NCBI GenBank assembly: GCA_949130495.1
Contig: OX422214.1
Span: 2,836,046-2,900,045, forward strand
Length of the DNA stretch: 64,000 nt
Reading direction: 5' to 3'
Source of the DNA: Sambucus nigra
Lineage: Eukaryota > Streptophyta > Magnoliopsida > Dipsacales > Adoxaceae
In this document: positions 21,948 to 34,430 of the stretch, piece by piece
Layout of the letters: every line of letters starts with the position of its first letter
How positions within the stretch are numbered: the first letter of the stretch is position 1
Notes under the pieces: model-generated
Databases searched by the model: none
What the model was told of the DNA's origin: nothing
The model's input: only the letters and a program-made list of their open reading frames with translations
Made by a program: the position numbers and the translations under genes

Positions 21948-24310
21948 GCAAGTGGTTAACTGTTTTTACTTCTAAATTGTGATATCCAATTCATATTTTA
22001 GTGATGTGTGTACTAAAATTCGTTTTGGGTGTAAATGGGTACAAAATGGGGTTTTTGTTTATGGGACACTTGAATGAGATTCAAAGTAAGATTTAGATAG
22101 GTGATTGATATTTGAATATGTATATATGATTTGAATGAGAAATCCAGAACATAAAAGAGTAGAAATTAAATCTGGAAATTGGATTGTAAAACAGATAATT
22201 GAATTTTTGTGGAGAAAGACCCATTTCGAAAATCATGAGATAAGTAGATAAATTGATTATCCTAAGGTCCCTTGATGTGTAGGATGTGGAATGACTATGT
22301 TTATGTGGTGGGATAATGTGATTTGAGGTTTAGACTTTGGATTAAAAACCTTAATTTTCGTTAATGGTGAAATTCAACAAGGAAGGAGAGCTGGAACGAA
22401 GGGATCGATCGATCGATCGGGGGGCATCGATCGATCGACGATGGTTAATTCTGGGCAGTTCGTCCTGTGTGTGAGATAAGGGGGAAATTAATTATATATT
22501 AATTTTCATACATTAATTAGTGTTATATAATTATGAAATACATATTCCTAGTAATTATGGGGAATAGTAATTGGGACTACGAGCAATTTATGTGGGGAAA
22601 CTCTATGGAGGAAATTGAGGGATGTTATTCCAAAATAGGGAGATACGGATCAAGTGAGTGAGTCCGGGTATATTGGCTAAGCGACGCCAAGGTAGTGAAT
22701 TAAGGTTGGAGATAAACTAATTAATTTAGAGTCGGAATATAGACTCGGGAACATATTAAGTTACGGGCCAAGTGAGCGAGTTCGGGTAAAATGGTTGTGC
22801 GACACCAAGTATTAAATTAATTAATGTGCAATTAGTTAGCTAGAGTTGGGCTGTAGGCTCGGGAAGGAAATAAATTAATTAGTGTGTAAATTAATTTAAA
22901 TAGAGTCGGACCACAGACTCGGATTGGTATTAAATTGATAATTGTGCTAATTATATAATTAGAGTCGGATTGTAGACTCGGGAAGATATTAAATTAATAG
23001 GTGGGTAATTAATTTAATTAGAGTCGGATGGTAGACTCAGGGAGGTAGTAAGTTAATTTAGGTGATATTAAATTAAATAAGGGTCGAGGTCTAGACTCGG
23101 GCTATCATTATAGAAATTAATTGGGTGAAATTAATTAAATGAAAGTCGGACCATAGACTTGGATTGGTATTAATTAATTAAGTGTGTAAATTAATTAACA
23201 CAGAGTCGGACCATAGACTCGGGGAAAGTATTACATTAATTAATGTGGGAATTAATTAAATTAGAGTCAGGCCATAGACTCGGGATAATAATAATATAAT
23301 AAGTGAGAAAACTTATTTGGTCGAGTCAGGCGAGGGACTCGGGATTTCGGGCTAGTGTTACGGGTTGTGAGTACACGGTAAAGCCGGGGTTTATTTTATA
23401 TATATATATACGGTGTAGTGATAGTATATATATATGTGTATATATTGTGTGTGCTACTAAATATCAATGATTAGATATTTATTAAATTATATTCTCTAGT
23501 GCTATCAAGGGAGGTTGCGCGATGTGGGTGAATCCCCTAGCTTGAGGAGTAGGGTGAGTATATCCCCAGGTCATAGCGTCCGTTATATGGGTGAGGGGCT
23601 TATCTCACTTTCAGGGAAGGAATATGACCGCCTCCACTTCGTTTTGTTTTGAACCAGGTTGGTGAGCGAATCCAACTTGGGTAACTAGGTTATGTGAGCA
23701 CACCTATTCAGATGGCACTTGAAAGGGAATCATCCAGTGAGGGTATACTCGGAGGGATGGGTACACGTATTATATATGTGTGGATGTTTTAGTAAGATAC
23801 ATGTAATATGGTAGTGAATATTATATGTAGGTAATAATACAGTGTGTGATGTATTTATTTTATATAACTCGGGTTACAGTTATATGCTGTTAATTAATGA
23901 GAAATTAATTAAGATAAACATCTTTGGGAATAATACAGTGTGTGATATATTTAATTGATATAACTTGTGTTACGGTTATAGGCTATTAATTAAGAAGGAA
24001 TTAAATAAGTTGATTAGTGAGAAAACTTATAATTCGGAAATAATAATACTCGGGTTAGAGTAGTATGGCAAGGGGAGGTTACACCAGGACTAGTTGGACG
24101 GGGTAGTACAACTAGGTGGGGTTAAGGTAACCGTTAGGTGTGCACATTAGTGGAGGGGTGAGAATGTCCACAAGAGAGCGCGACACTAACTTTAATATGA
24201 AGAGCATTCATGCATTTTAAATTACTGCAGTTAATTCACTTGCTAAATATTTTCAAAAATGTTTTGGGTTCTAACCCCTTGCTATAAAACTATTTTCCAA
24301 AACCTTTTAG
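21948..24310 (+). other. Predicted GC-AG leader intron in D 3' LTR
   Basis: Same donor, branch and acceptor as the 5' LTR copy. It would be transcribed only if the 3' LTR acts as a promoter. Confidence 0.5.
22730..23345. repeat. Array of ten short inverted repeats, D 3' LTR
   Basis: Same ten units as in the 5' LTR, with few substitutions. Confidence 0.85.
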
Positions 24311-24789
24311 GTGTCCAGCCATAGGGACGCCAGGATTGATACTCTATTCCAGGGACACAGAGCTGCGACATATGTGGATGCTAGCAGGAGTTTGGATTAG
24401 ACGCATCGTTCATTCATTCCTAGAGTAGGAATCTTTCCTCAGTTCAGTTTTACTTAGGGCTTGTTGCCCCGACCTCTCAGTACAGTTTTCAGTTATATTT
24501 TATTCAGATGTTGGATGTTGTATTGTATTATTTTTACTTTGGTGGCTGATGGTTTATTCGGCAAGATGTTTAATTTATTTATTCAGTTGTGTGAATGGTT
24601 TATATTAATTCCACATGTACTGTTCTTGTTAATTAAAAAGTTAAAATTGGCACCAGCTTTTGGAATACTAGGTGGTTAGTAAGTTTTAAAAAGTTTTCGA
24701 CAGTGATGCTAAGGATGAACCAACTGGGATTCCTGTTTTAATTTGGTATAGGACTGATCACCCGGTATTTTATTAGGCGGGGTGTCACA

Positions 24790-26713
24790 TACACGTCCTT
24801 ACATTTTCTCTTGACGCAATCCAAAATGAACACGTCCTTATATTTTCCCTTGACACAATCCAAAATGAACACGCCCAACAAAATTGAACCAAGCAACAGT
24901 AAAACTGACCATTCCATATACGTCCCTATATTTTCTATTGACACGTTCCAAAATGAACGCATCTAAATAACTTGACCAAGCAAGGAAAATAAAAAATAAA
25001 TTATTAAAAAAATAAATTAAACAAACTCATAATATTAATAAAAAATAAATAAAAGGGTTTACTTATTATAGTGTAACAAATGGTCACTCTGACATTTTTG
25101 CTGATTTTCAGCGAAAGTTGCAAGTAATGTTTCCGGGTCGTCCTATAGAAATATTTTTTGTAAGACCTGGACATTAAAGATAATAAATAAATAAGTAGGT
25201 TAGAAAATGTTTAACTTAATGCAACTGTTTTTTTTTAAAATAAGAACTGAATATTCCCAAACAAATTAAATGATATGTTCCCAAACAGTCAATCAAATGA
25301 ACAAATCCCCCCTTTGAGTTGAATCTCTTGCATTACATACCAAAAACTATGCACTTATTGAGCAACAATTGAGAATACTACCCCAAATGCACAGTATATT
25401 ATCATGGGGAAAATATCTACCACAAAGCAAATGATCACTACGATGACTTGAGTAAATGGTGAGAGTAAAGAAAACAAACCCATGTTTGTACATGTAAATG
25501 AAGGATAAAACATGACATAATTTAAAAAATAAACTCACACTGCTATCAATCACCAACTGTATTTTAAGTCCTCATAATCGATTTATTAAAAAAACTCATT
25601 TACTAATGAAGTTATATATATTTTAAATTTTCATATAATTAATGTCAGAATTTATAAAAAGTTGGATAGGATGTATACCTTAACATACCCATAAAAAAGC
25701 ATAACTAGTAGTAAATTTGTCATATCATCCGTCTAATTAACATAAAATAGAGTTAATGATTATTTATAACCTAAAGAAAAAAATGAAATGAAGAGAAAAA
25801 ACCCAGGCTAAAAAACACATATTATCTAACCACTTATCTAAGTCTATATCCCAATATTTTAATATCTAAGAAGAATTGAACAAATAGGATGACTTGGTTA
25901 TTGCACCTGTTACACATGTTGATGAAAAATTACATGGACTTTCTTTTCAACTATAAAAGAATGTAAGCATGGAGATCATATACTAATGGACCCAAATGGT
26001 GGTGGTGTGGAATATCATGAACCAAAATCCAAAAGTGAGAGAATATCAAGAAAACTCCTAATTGCAAAAAAAATTGAAATCAAAGCACAATTTTTAAATT
26101 CAAACCCTGAGTTGAAAACTTTATTCCAAAATCCAGAGCCAAAAATAAAAAAGACAAATAAAAAAAATATAGGAAGAAGAAAAAAGCAATCCATGATTTA
26201 AAGAACAATATGTAGCGAGTGGATGCAATGAATAATAAGAAAAGGACTAAACTAACAATAGTAAAAATAAATATCCAAAACCAAATGTCAAGAGTTGTTT
26301 TAATTTAATGCGATGTACCAAACCCCCAAATGTAAACACTTATTTTAGTTTCTCGTAACCCACACATGTCAAGGTCTAAATCAAACTCACAATAAGCCTT
26401 AGACGAAGAAATGCTTGCAAAGGCGTCGAAGTATAAACCGAGTTACCCAAACCACCAATATTATATGCAAAACAGCCTAAACCAAATAATCACCTAACAA
26501 AACATTTTTCCAAATACCTTGTGTGCAATGTGGAAAATTTCCAGAACTTAAAATTTATGGAATTTTTGCCGCTAGGTTATGTGTCGTGGTGGAGCTGTTA
26601 CCTTCCATATAAGAGGAAACTGTTACGTACCAAATACAGTTTGTTTCCATTAATAATAGGCTCCATTAAGCGAAAAGGTGCCATACACGCTTCTATAATT
26701 GTGATAAACATCC
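24790..26713. other. AT-rich non-LTR sequence with a small tandem repeat
   Basis: At 24790-24961 a 40-45 bp unit (ACACGTCCTTATATTTTC then TTGACACAATCC and AAAATGAAC) occurs about three times. The rest has no recognisable gene. A 71-codon frame at 25986-26201 (plus, Lys-rich) has no motif I know and is not called. Confidence 0.5.
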
Positions 26714-26721
26714 TGTTCAGT

Positions 26722-27437
26722 TAGGGTTGTTCACGGTCGGTCGGTTCGGTTTTGACCGAGTTTTTGGATCCGAACCGACCATGTCCGTTTTTGGAGTCTT
26801 GTTTGCGGAGGCTACGTTAGATCAAGTGGCTGTAGTTCAACGCATTCTTCAAGAGTTTTGTGGTGCCTCTGGTCATAAAGAGAAAGTCAATGTTATAAAA
26901 GAAAAATGGTTTTGTTATTGCAATGTAATGTTAAGCCTCCGTTGGCAAGGGAAATCAGACGTTTGAGTGGAATCGCACTTACATCGGATCTTGGGCGAGG
27001 CCTTGGTAACCAAACCGAATCGAACTGAGCCGAAACCATTGAAGAACCGAACCGAATAGGGTCAGTTTTTGACATGGATAATTCGGTTTGCCCATCGGTT
27101 TTTGACAGGGCCGATTTTATAGAGGGTTGGTTCAGTTTTTTCATTTATTTTAATAAAAAATATTTTTTTAATAGCTAATATAAATATAAAATGAAAAAAT
27201 ATAATATAATGTGCCAACACTAATATAAATATAATATGAAAAAGTATAAAAATTAATTCGATTCACTTCGGTTCAAAATCGTTTTTTATGCTAAAACCGA
27301 AAACCGAACCGACCCCTTCAGTTTTATACCTGATCAAACCGAACCGACCCAACCCTTAAAAAACTCGGCCCAAATTTTTTTGTTTCGGCTCGGTTTTGTC
27401 GGTTTGTTGATTTTGTCAATTTTTTTGCACACCCCTA
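26722..27437 (+). mobile_element. Non-autonomous hAT element (716 bp)
   Basis: An 8-bp duplication TGTTCAGT (26714-26721 and 27438-27445) flanks imperfect terminal inverted repeats, TAGGGTTGTTCA on the left and TAGGGGTGTGCA on the right (10 of 12 match). An 8-bp duplication with TAGGG-type ends is the hAT signature. Subterminal regions are rich in CGGTTCGGTT/AACCGAACCG repeats in both orientations, as in transposase-binding subterminal arrays. No transposase is present. The middle carries a LINE reverse-transcriptase fragment. Confidence 0.88.
26790..27009 (+). pseudogene. LINE reverse transcriptase fragment captured in the hAT element
   Basis: The first frame gives FAEATLDQVAVVQRIL, then FCGASGHKEKVN. 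A second frame, after a shift near 26925, gives NVKPPLAREIRRLSG, then ALTSDLGRGLG. Plant L1-type LINE RTs have this order just after the catalytic YADD: (L)FAEAS..Q...I...L..FC..SG..VN..KS, then NV....A..I....G...T.DLG.YLG.P. The catalytic Asp pair is not in the fragment. It was probably captured by the hAT element, or a LINE inserted and decayed there. Confidence 0.7.
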
Positions 27438-27445
27438 TGTTCAGT

Positions 27446-28204
27446 TAAGAGAATAAGCAAAAGTTGGTGTTTGAAATTAAACCATAAATCTAGATATTCA
27501 AACCCATAAATACCTTGAACATGAAAAAGACATCATGGTGTTTGAAATTAAAATTCAAAGCCAAACATGTATTTGACTCAGATCCAAAAGTAATCCAGAT
27601 ACATGAAACAGAGAAGTGAAAATACATGCATCGTTGGTGCTGTGGTTTTATCGCTGGTGAAGAGTTAAGAGAGAGCTGGGAGTTAAGAGGGAAGAGGAAG
27701 CGAAGAGCGATAAAAGAGAGATGTGAGTTTTGAATTTGAAATATAAAGATGAAAATATCTCTGACCTTTGGAATAAAAGCTGCCAACCAATAAAACCAAA
27801 GAGTACTTCTATTTTGAGATAATTTTGACAGAAGTTTCATAGACAAACTGATGTGTCAGAATTTTATTAGTTGATTTCGAGGACCCATTGGCGTGGACCC
27901 CAAAAACCAATCAATTAAAACCCAATACATTAGTTTGTCCATCAAAATTCAGTCAAAAATTCTGGCAGAATAACATTTTTGAAAACCAAAAGAGACCCCT
28001 AAGAAAGAACTGGATCAATTTAAACATAACACCGGAATTTACATGATACAATCATCCCAACACAATGAGACCCAAATGGCCAACCAAATGCCAAATGTGT
28101 GGGCGGTGCCCTTGGATGCGCCTGGATAAAAATTAAACCAACCTATAAGAAAAATAGCAAAATCTAACAAAATGAAAATAGGAAAAAAAGAGAAGAAAGT
28201 AATA
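27446..28204. other. Non-LTR sequence with a foldback element
   Basis: No gene recognised. It contains the inverted repeat at about 27805-27985. Confidence 0.5.
27805..27985. repeat. Foldback/MITE-like imperfect palindrome
   Basis: The left arm (AATTTTGACAGAAGTTTCAT, then AGACAAACTGATG) and the right arm read in reverse complement (AATTTTTGACTGAATTTTG, then GGACAAACTAATG) pair over about 70-80 nt around a short GC-richer centre near 27890. The ends are ragged and no clear target duplication was found. The superfamily is undetermined. Confidence 0.6.
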
Positions 28205-30242
28205 AATTAGCAACATTGAAGATAACATGTAAATTAGGAATGGTTTTATAAATGAATAATTAGAAAAAAAAGTCATCATATAAGAAGCGATGTTTATATA
28301 AATTTCAGTCTGTAGCATATAATTTTAGCATCAATTGCCTTTTCACAACACCATATCCTACATATTTTTTAGAATAATATATGATATTAATTTATTAGTG
28401 TCCTAGTATATGCATTTTGAATACGATAAATACTAAAAAAACATAGATATCGAAGCGCCCAATACATCAGAAACAAAATTGAAGCATCATCAAAAGTGAA
28501 ACATAAAACCCAAGCAATTAATGACAAATAAGATCAAGACAACAATGGCATCAGATAACAAGCAAAGTTGAATCAACACAGTCAATCAATGTGTAGGATA
28601 AGATTAGCCTTCATTTCGGTATATTTACTGTGTTTTTTATTCAAATGGGTGGAAAATTTGGAGACATATCCTCCAAAGCCATGTTTTCCATGCTGTACAT
28701 TCGGTAGTAAACTTACCCAAATGAAACAACCCAATGTTTTGGAAATAAATATTCTTCGATTTTTTCCAATAGCAAGTGTTGTCATCAAGCACATCCTTAG
28801 GTCAGTAAGAAAATAAAAGTTGTACAAAAATAATACATATGAACCGTAACTCCTCCATTTTAAGGAACTTATAAACAAGACTATGAATTCGGGTTGACCG
28901 GAGTGTATTTTCATTTCAGAATAACATTGTGAGTATAGAAGTTATTTCTAACAATCACAGGAGTATATACCTGATTAAATAATTGCAGTGTGATGTTTAC
29001 CCTGCTCCCAGATATGCAACCCCATTTTCATGAAAACACTAAATCTGAACTGTGATTTTAGAACCCATTACAGGAAATGAAATGGAGAAAAAAATAAAAC
29101 CTACGACATAAATACCTCAAGAATAAAGTATACATCTAATTTAAATCAGACTGAGATGTACATTTCACCACAACTCCATCGTAACCTCCACCATACAATT
29201 ATTCGTTGTTTCGCAATTAAACAATTGCAGCAGAACATAATATATTGACTTGAAGGCATAAATACCTTAAGAATAGTGTCACGATAACCTCCTCCATCTC
29301 AAACCACCATATAGTTAATCAGTGTATAGGATAACATTAATTGTTATTTTAGTGTATTTAGTTTGTCTTTGATTCGAATGGATAGAAAATTTGGAAATGT
29401 ACCCACTCAAAATTATGTTTTCCAAACTATACATTAGAAAATAAACTTATCCAAATCAATCATTCCAAAGTTTTTGACATTTATATTCTTCCGTATTTTC
29501 CAACAGATAAGTATTGTTTTGTCTGTTTAGCTGGTAAGAAAATAACAATGACACAAAATATCTCTATTTGGCTGATAAATCTGAATTGTGAATGTGTTTA
29601 GCAAACACATTCACTTATTCCCTATATGCACCGTCATTGAAGATAACATGTAAATTTAAAATTGTCTTATAAATGAATAGTTCAAAAAAAGGCATCAGGT
29701 AATAAGCGAAGTTTAGTCAATATAATTTTCAGTCTGTAGCATATAACTTTAGCATCAATTTCCTTTTCGCAACACCATATCCTACAGATTTTTTAGAACA
29801 ATAGTAATGTACTGATATATGTATTTTGAATATGGAGAACACTAAAAAAAACATAGATATCTAAAAAGTCAATGCATTAGTAACAAAATTGAAGCATCAT
29901 TAAAAGTGAGACACAATACACAAGTAATTAATGACAAATAAGATTAAGAAAGCAATGGCATCAGATAACAAGAAAAGTTGAATCAACACGGTCAATCAGT
30001 ATGTAAGATAGGGTTAATCTTCATTTCAGTGTATTTCGTGTGTGTGATTCGAATGGATGGAAAATTTGGAAACATACCCCCCAAATCCATGTTTTTCCAG
30101 ACTATACATTCGGCAGTAACTTGTCCAAATCAAAAAACCCAAAATTTTGGAAATAAATATTCTTCTAAATTTTCCAATCGCAAGTCTTGCCATCAAACAC
30201 ATACTTAGGTTTGTTTGGATGGTAAGAAAATAAAAGTGACAA
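28205..30242. repeat. Diverged tandem segmental duplications
   Basis: A block beginning TTGAAGATAACATGTAAATT and ending near a GGTAAGAAAATAA motif is present at about 28215-28830 and again at about 29636-30240. A third, partial copy (GTGTAGGATAA-type start, GGAAAATTTGGA core) is at about 29315-29560. Copies differ by many substitutions and small indels, so the duplications are old. Short frames in them are not conserved between copies, so I call no gene. Confidence 0.7.
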
Positions 30243-31439
30243 GTTTTATATATTGATTAATTATGCTTATTTGTGTGACTTGTTGGTATTATGATATTGC
30301 CTTTGTGACGATGGGTTGTTGGGTATTATTGCTCTCCCTATATTTTAGAATGCCTCTAGGTATGGGACTAGTGGGTATGCCTTTTGATGATTTACGCCTT
30401 CTAAGTATGGGACTAGTGAGGGTAGATTATCGCATTTTTTATCATTATGGGGGTGGGCTAATTTTTGGTACTTTATCGTCATTACGCTAGTCTAAGCATG
30501 AGACTAGGTCGAAATTTTAAGTTAGAAATTCATCCTATACAAAGGTTAGGATGTATTGATAACTTGGGGACCCTTAGTTATGGGACTAAGGGGTATTTTG
30601 AGGATCTCACATCAATTAAAAGGGTGGGGTGATTATAAATTGAGAAATTGAGAATTAATGGCTAAGATATTAAGACGGGTATTAAAATATATTGGCGACA
30701 TAATCAGCGAGGGCCGACAGTTTAAACGGACCAGTCGGCATTTTATGTCATGTCGTGTGTGGAACCTTGTCAATCAGCGAGGGCCGACAGTTTAAACGGG
30801 CCAGTCAGCGTTTTGACAAGGGGATGTGTATTTTGGTGGAGAAATCACCCGAGGCGGGAGGACCGCCATAATGAATTTTGGTGAATTATCCCGTTTAATT
30901 CTAAATATTCTATTATGATATTTATTGCGTATAATGCTACTGTCTAGATTCAAGGATCCTATTTGAGGGGAGTAGTGCGTATTCTTGCTCAGGGCTTTGG
31001 CTCTGACCCATGCGTTGACTAATATTTTTCAGGATTTAATTTGGAGAAGCTGCATAAGTTTATCGGAGTTATCATTGGAGGAGCAGCTGGAGTTTTTACT
31101 TTATGGCATAGTTTAGTTACACTTTCTTTTCCAGTCGTATTATGAGACTTCATTGGAGTTTTATTGGGCCATTCGGTTCCAAAGTTGTTTAGAGGATTTC
31201 GGTAGGGATTATTCATATTTTACTTAATCATTATTGGAGATTCGATTTTTGGAGTTAGCATGTGATGGATCTTTTATCGCTTAGTTATTTGTGATCATTT
31301 GAGATTGAATCAATTTTTTATCTTATGGACTGATTTATTTATGTCTCATATCTGTCTCATGCTAAGAATGCTATTTATTTAGTTCACGCTCGGCTTAGTT
31401 TTGGTGGCGGCCGACACCAGAATTAGGAGGGGTGTGACA
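30243..31439 (+). repeat. LTR fragment G (3' part)
   Basis: It ends GGAGGGGTGTGACA at 31439. It has the intron-acceptor-like block GGCTCTGACCC (31000-31009), then TTTTTCAG (AG 31031-31032). GTATGGGACTAGTG and the CAGCGAGGGCCGACAGTTTAAACGG unit are each repeated. The LTR start could not be found, so the left border is approximate. Confidence 0.6.
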
Positions 31440-32150
31440 GAGATGTTATGAATTATCAACATCCAAGAGATGTTATGCCATATTTATGTAATACCCCGCA
31501 TTTTTATCGATATTTATTAATGGGATTAATTAAATTAAATGTGAATTAATTGAGAATTAATCCGGATAAAATACTAACGAGATGTGAGTTGGTATTTAAT
31601 TATAATGTATATATATGGCAATATATAAATATTGAAAATATTGAAATTGTCGCGAGACTGAAATACGGCAATTTGGGAAATTTTGTTGAGACGCGCGTGA
31701 CAGTCGCGTCAGGTGGATAATTATTTAAATTAAAGAGTGAATTTTATTTTTATCAATCGTATGGTCATTTTGAGTGCGCCAACGCGTCCAGAAGGGTCGA
31801 AATAGTCAGAAAACACTAGCCGAGGGTTTAGTTTGGGTCCCGGGGCATTTTTAGGCCATACTGGCAACCCAAAAGGGTAGTTTGGTAATTTCGGAATTTT
31901 GGGAATTAAAACCCACGAAAATTAGAGTTAAAAATCTGATTTAGTCTTAACCCACTAAACCATTTCCAACCCCAATCTAAGTAGTGGGCTACGGGAGAAG
32001 TTAAGAAACTTTAAACTTGCCAAAAACCAACCCCCACCTCCATTGTCATCTTGAGAAGAACTTGTAGAGAGAGAGAGAGAGGAGAATTCTACAGAAAGAG
32101 TGAGAGGAATTCAAACATCTTCAACCAACAACAAATCTGAAGAACATAAG

Positions 32151-33917
32151 GCAAGTGATTTAGTTTCAATTAATGCAATGAATGTGTTCTTCCATGTTTA
32201 GGTAATTATCGAATTTTGTCTTGGAAGATTGATGTAGACCCATGAATTTGAGGACTAAAACTATGAACCATGTTAGGAATTGCATGTAGACATATTCTGG
32301 ACGAATTATGAATTCAAAATATAACCCTTGATGATCTAAACACGGATTAAAGAAGACATTTTTATTGTTCTTGAAAGAAGTAGAAGACTAGGGTTATTGA
32401 TGAAGTTTTGATCCAAATAAAGCCCTTGGTTGATGAATTATTGGTTTTAGAACGTTAACAATGTTGTAGAATGGTTGTATGATGATATTATAACGTTAGA
32501 TTAGAGTTTCTTGCATTATAATGGTGTTTTGAGATGATTTGAAAACTGCAAAACGAAGCAGTCCGTAGCCTACCTGGTGCGATCGATCGATCGACATTCA
32601 TCAGTCGATCGATCGACCACCATCGATCGATCGAAGGTAAAGGTCGATCGATCGAGCTTCCCAGAATGAGTAAAATTTTCCCTATTTAAATTTTAATGAT
32701 GTTAACCCTTAGAAATTATCATTGGAGACTATATGAATATCCTTAAACTTAAGGAAGACCGGTAGGTATGGTTATAAAATTTGGACCTTAATTAGAATTC
32801 AATTTGAGGAATTATTCTAAATCTAATGAAATTCGATGAGTGAGATAATATTTGGGTTAAAAGAGTAAATTTGAATAATTTGATGAAATGAGGTTTGGGG
32901 CAGAAGTAAGGACCTTAAGAATAATGATGTTATATGTGGGAATAATAGGAAACTTAATAATCCCTTTGAGATAGGTTTTAAGTATAAGAAACTATGACGT
33001 GAGACGTGTCGACAGTTTAAATTTTATATTATCGGAAGACTTAAAATATATAAAATTGGAATAATGGTATAAGGATGTAGAGTATACCTTTATTAATATT
33101 GAGATATCTAAGATGTGTGAATGCTTAGTATATGATTTTACGTGTATGACATACCTACCATACTTGCTATCACGGGAGGTTTACGTTCCCTTAGGGCCAT
33201 CTAATCTTTGTGTTGCCCGGATTTAGATTGGTACCTCGAGGACATAGTTCAAGAGAACGACTTATTTGTGAGTTAATAAGTCAGCTCACTATGGAGAGTA
33301 GGTATGTACGTGACCATGGATATGTCGAATTATGTTCACCTCTATTTTTGTGTGTCGTGCTTATTCCAACAATTCCTGAGAGATTCGGAATTTGTAATCC
33401 TTATGTACGTGATGTACCGGGATGGATAGCAGAGTATGTGTGCACCACAGCTTAGTCTCGGGGTGCTTGTATTGTATATTTATGATGTGAATAATATACG
33501 GTTAAAAGAAAAAGGAATTTGTTATGTTTAATTGTGAGTATGGTTATTGTAACATTATGAAAAGAAAAAGGGGACTTATACCAATAAATGATTTTGTTAA
33601 TAATTGGGAATCCGAGAATTAAAGTAGAACTCTCTATTTAATTGTTAAGGTTGGAAATAAAAACGTGAACCGAGTAGAAATGTTACAAACTCTTTTGAAC
33701 TAGAGAGATATGAGAAACACATGAATGGGTATAGGAACGTTAGGAGTGCACAGTTAGGCGAGAGGTGAGTATTTCATGTGAGAGCACGTGCTAACATGTA
33801 TTTTGCATTTATTGTTTTAAATGTTATTAAAGAACTTGCTGTTTTTAAAATACTCACCACTTTTGGGCTCTGACCCATTTGCTTTCAAATCTATTTTTTT
33901 TTGTAAAAACCTTTTAG
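32151..33917 (+). other. Predicted GC-AG leader intron in E
   Basis: Donor TAAG|GCAAGTG, branch-like GGGCTCTGACCC, a T-rich tract, and acceptor CTTTTAG|GTGCCC 44 nt after the branch A. Length 1767 nt. Confidence 0.55.
32579..32656. repeat. Four TCGATCGATCGA palindromes (E)
   Basis: Four self-complementary GATC-phased repeats in 78 bp, about 430 nt downstream of the predicted donor. Confidence 0.9.
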
Positions 33918-34430
33918 GTGCCCAGCCACAAGGACACCATGCATAGTATTTCCATTCAGGTGACGAGCTGTAGCTGTTGTGGAAGTTACAGGGCCTTGAT
34001 AGTAGACGCCTCTTTTCTAGTCTTGATTCCATATTCAGTTCCATCATTGTTGGGCATGTCACCCATTTCTATTAGAGACATTTTATATTTCAGTTATTCA
34101 GACTTTGGTTTGTAATTAATTCAGGATACACTATTTTATTCATTTCAGTTGTGGGATTGTTGTGAGGAGTATTTCCTCCAGACTTATTATTAATTGTTGG
34201 TTATTCTATTGCTTCGTTATGGTGAATGGTTATGTTATTCTTTCATAATTCTTTTATTGCATGTTAATCAGATTTAATTTAAAATTTGACAACTTACTTT
34301 TTAAATACTAGGTGGTTAGTAATCCTTAAAATGTTTTCGACAGTGATGCTATTAACTGAACCAACTTGACATTTTGTATTAATTTAATAAAGGAGTAGCT
34401 ACCCGGTATTTAATTAGTCGGGGTGTCACA

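Larger units (their letters stand above)
15520..24789 (+). mobile_element. Element D: complete gag-only (TR-GAG-like) LTR retrotransposon
   Basis: Two LTRs of 3439 and 3443 bp, nearly identical by eye, flank a 2388-bp interior. The interior has a tRNA-Met PBS, a degraded gag, a long non-coding tail and a polypurine tract. TACAC duplications on both sides show a single intact insertion. There is no protease, RT, RNase H or integrase, and no room for them. Gag and LTR style point to the Tekay/Del branch of Ty3/gypsy. This copy cannot make Gag, so it is defective even for a non-autonomous element. Confidence 0.9.
21347..24789 (+). repeat. Element D, 3' LTR
   Basis: It is colinear with the 5' LTR. 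The donor is at 21947/21948, CTAAC at 24271-24275 and the acceptor AG at 24309-24310. The GATCGATC palindrome region (22403-22440) is about 20 bp longer than in the 5' LTR, and a short run (GGTTATTGGA in the 5' LTR near 16070) is missing here. It ends GGGGTGTCACA. Confidence 0.92.
31487..34430 (+). mobile_element. Solo LTR E (2944 bp)
   Basis: It starts TGTAATACCCC, ends GGGGTGTCACA, and has a perfect ATTTA duplication (31482-31486 and 34431-34435). No PBS, PPT or coding region. It holds the GTCGAAATAGTCAGAAAA block (about 31795-31812), donor TAAG|GCAAGTG at 32150/32151, four ATCGATCGATCGA palindromes (32579-32656), CTGAC at 33870-33874 and acceptor AG at 33916-33917. Short frames such as 33210-33455 are within the LTR and not called. 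Confidence 0.93.

Noticed and set aside
25986..26201. 71-codon Lys-rich frame beginning MDPNGGGVEYHEP
   Set aside because: AT-rich low-complexity composition, no motif, no splice or neighbour support.
33210..33455. 81-codon frame in solo LTR E
   Set aside because: It lies entirely in the predicted intron part of an LTR. The corresponding regions in related LTRs are not open.
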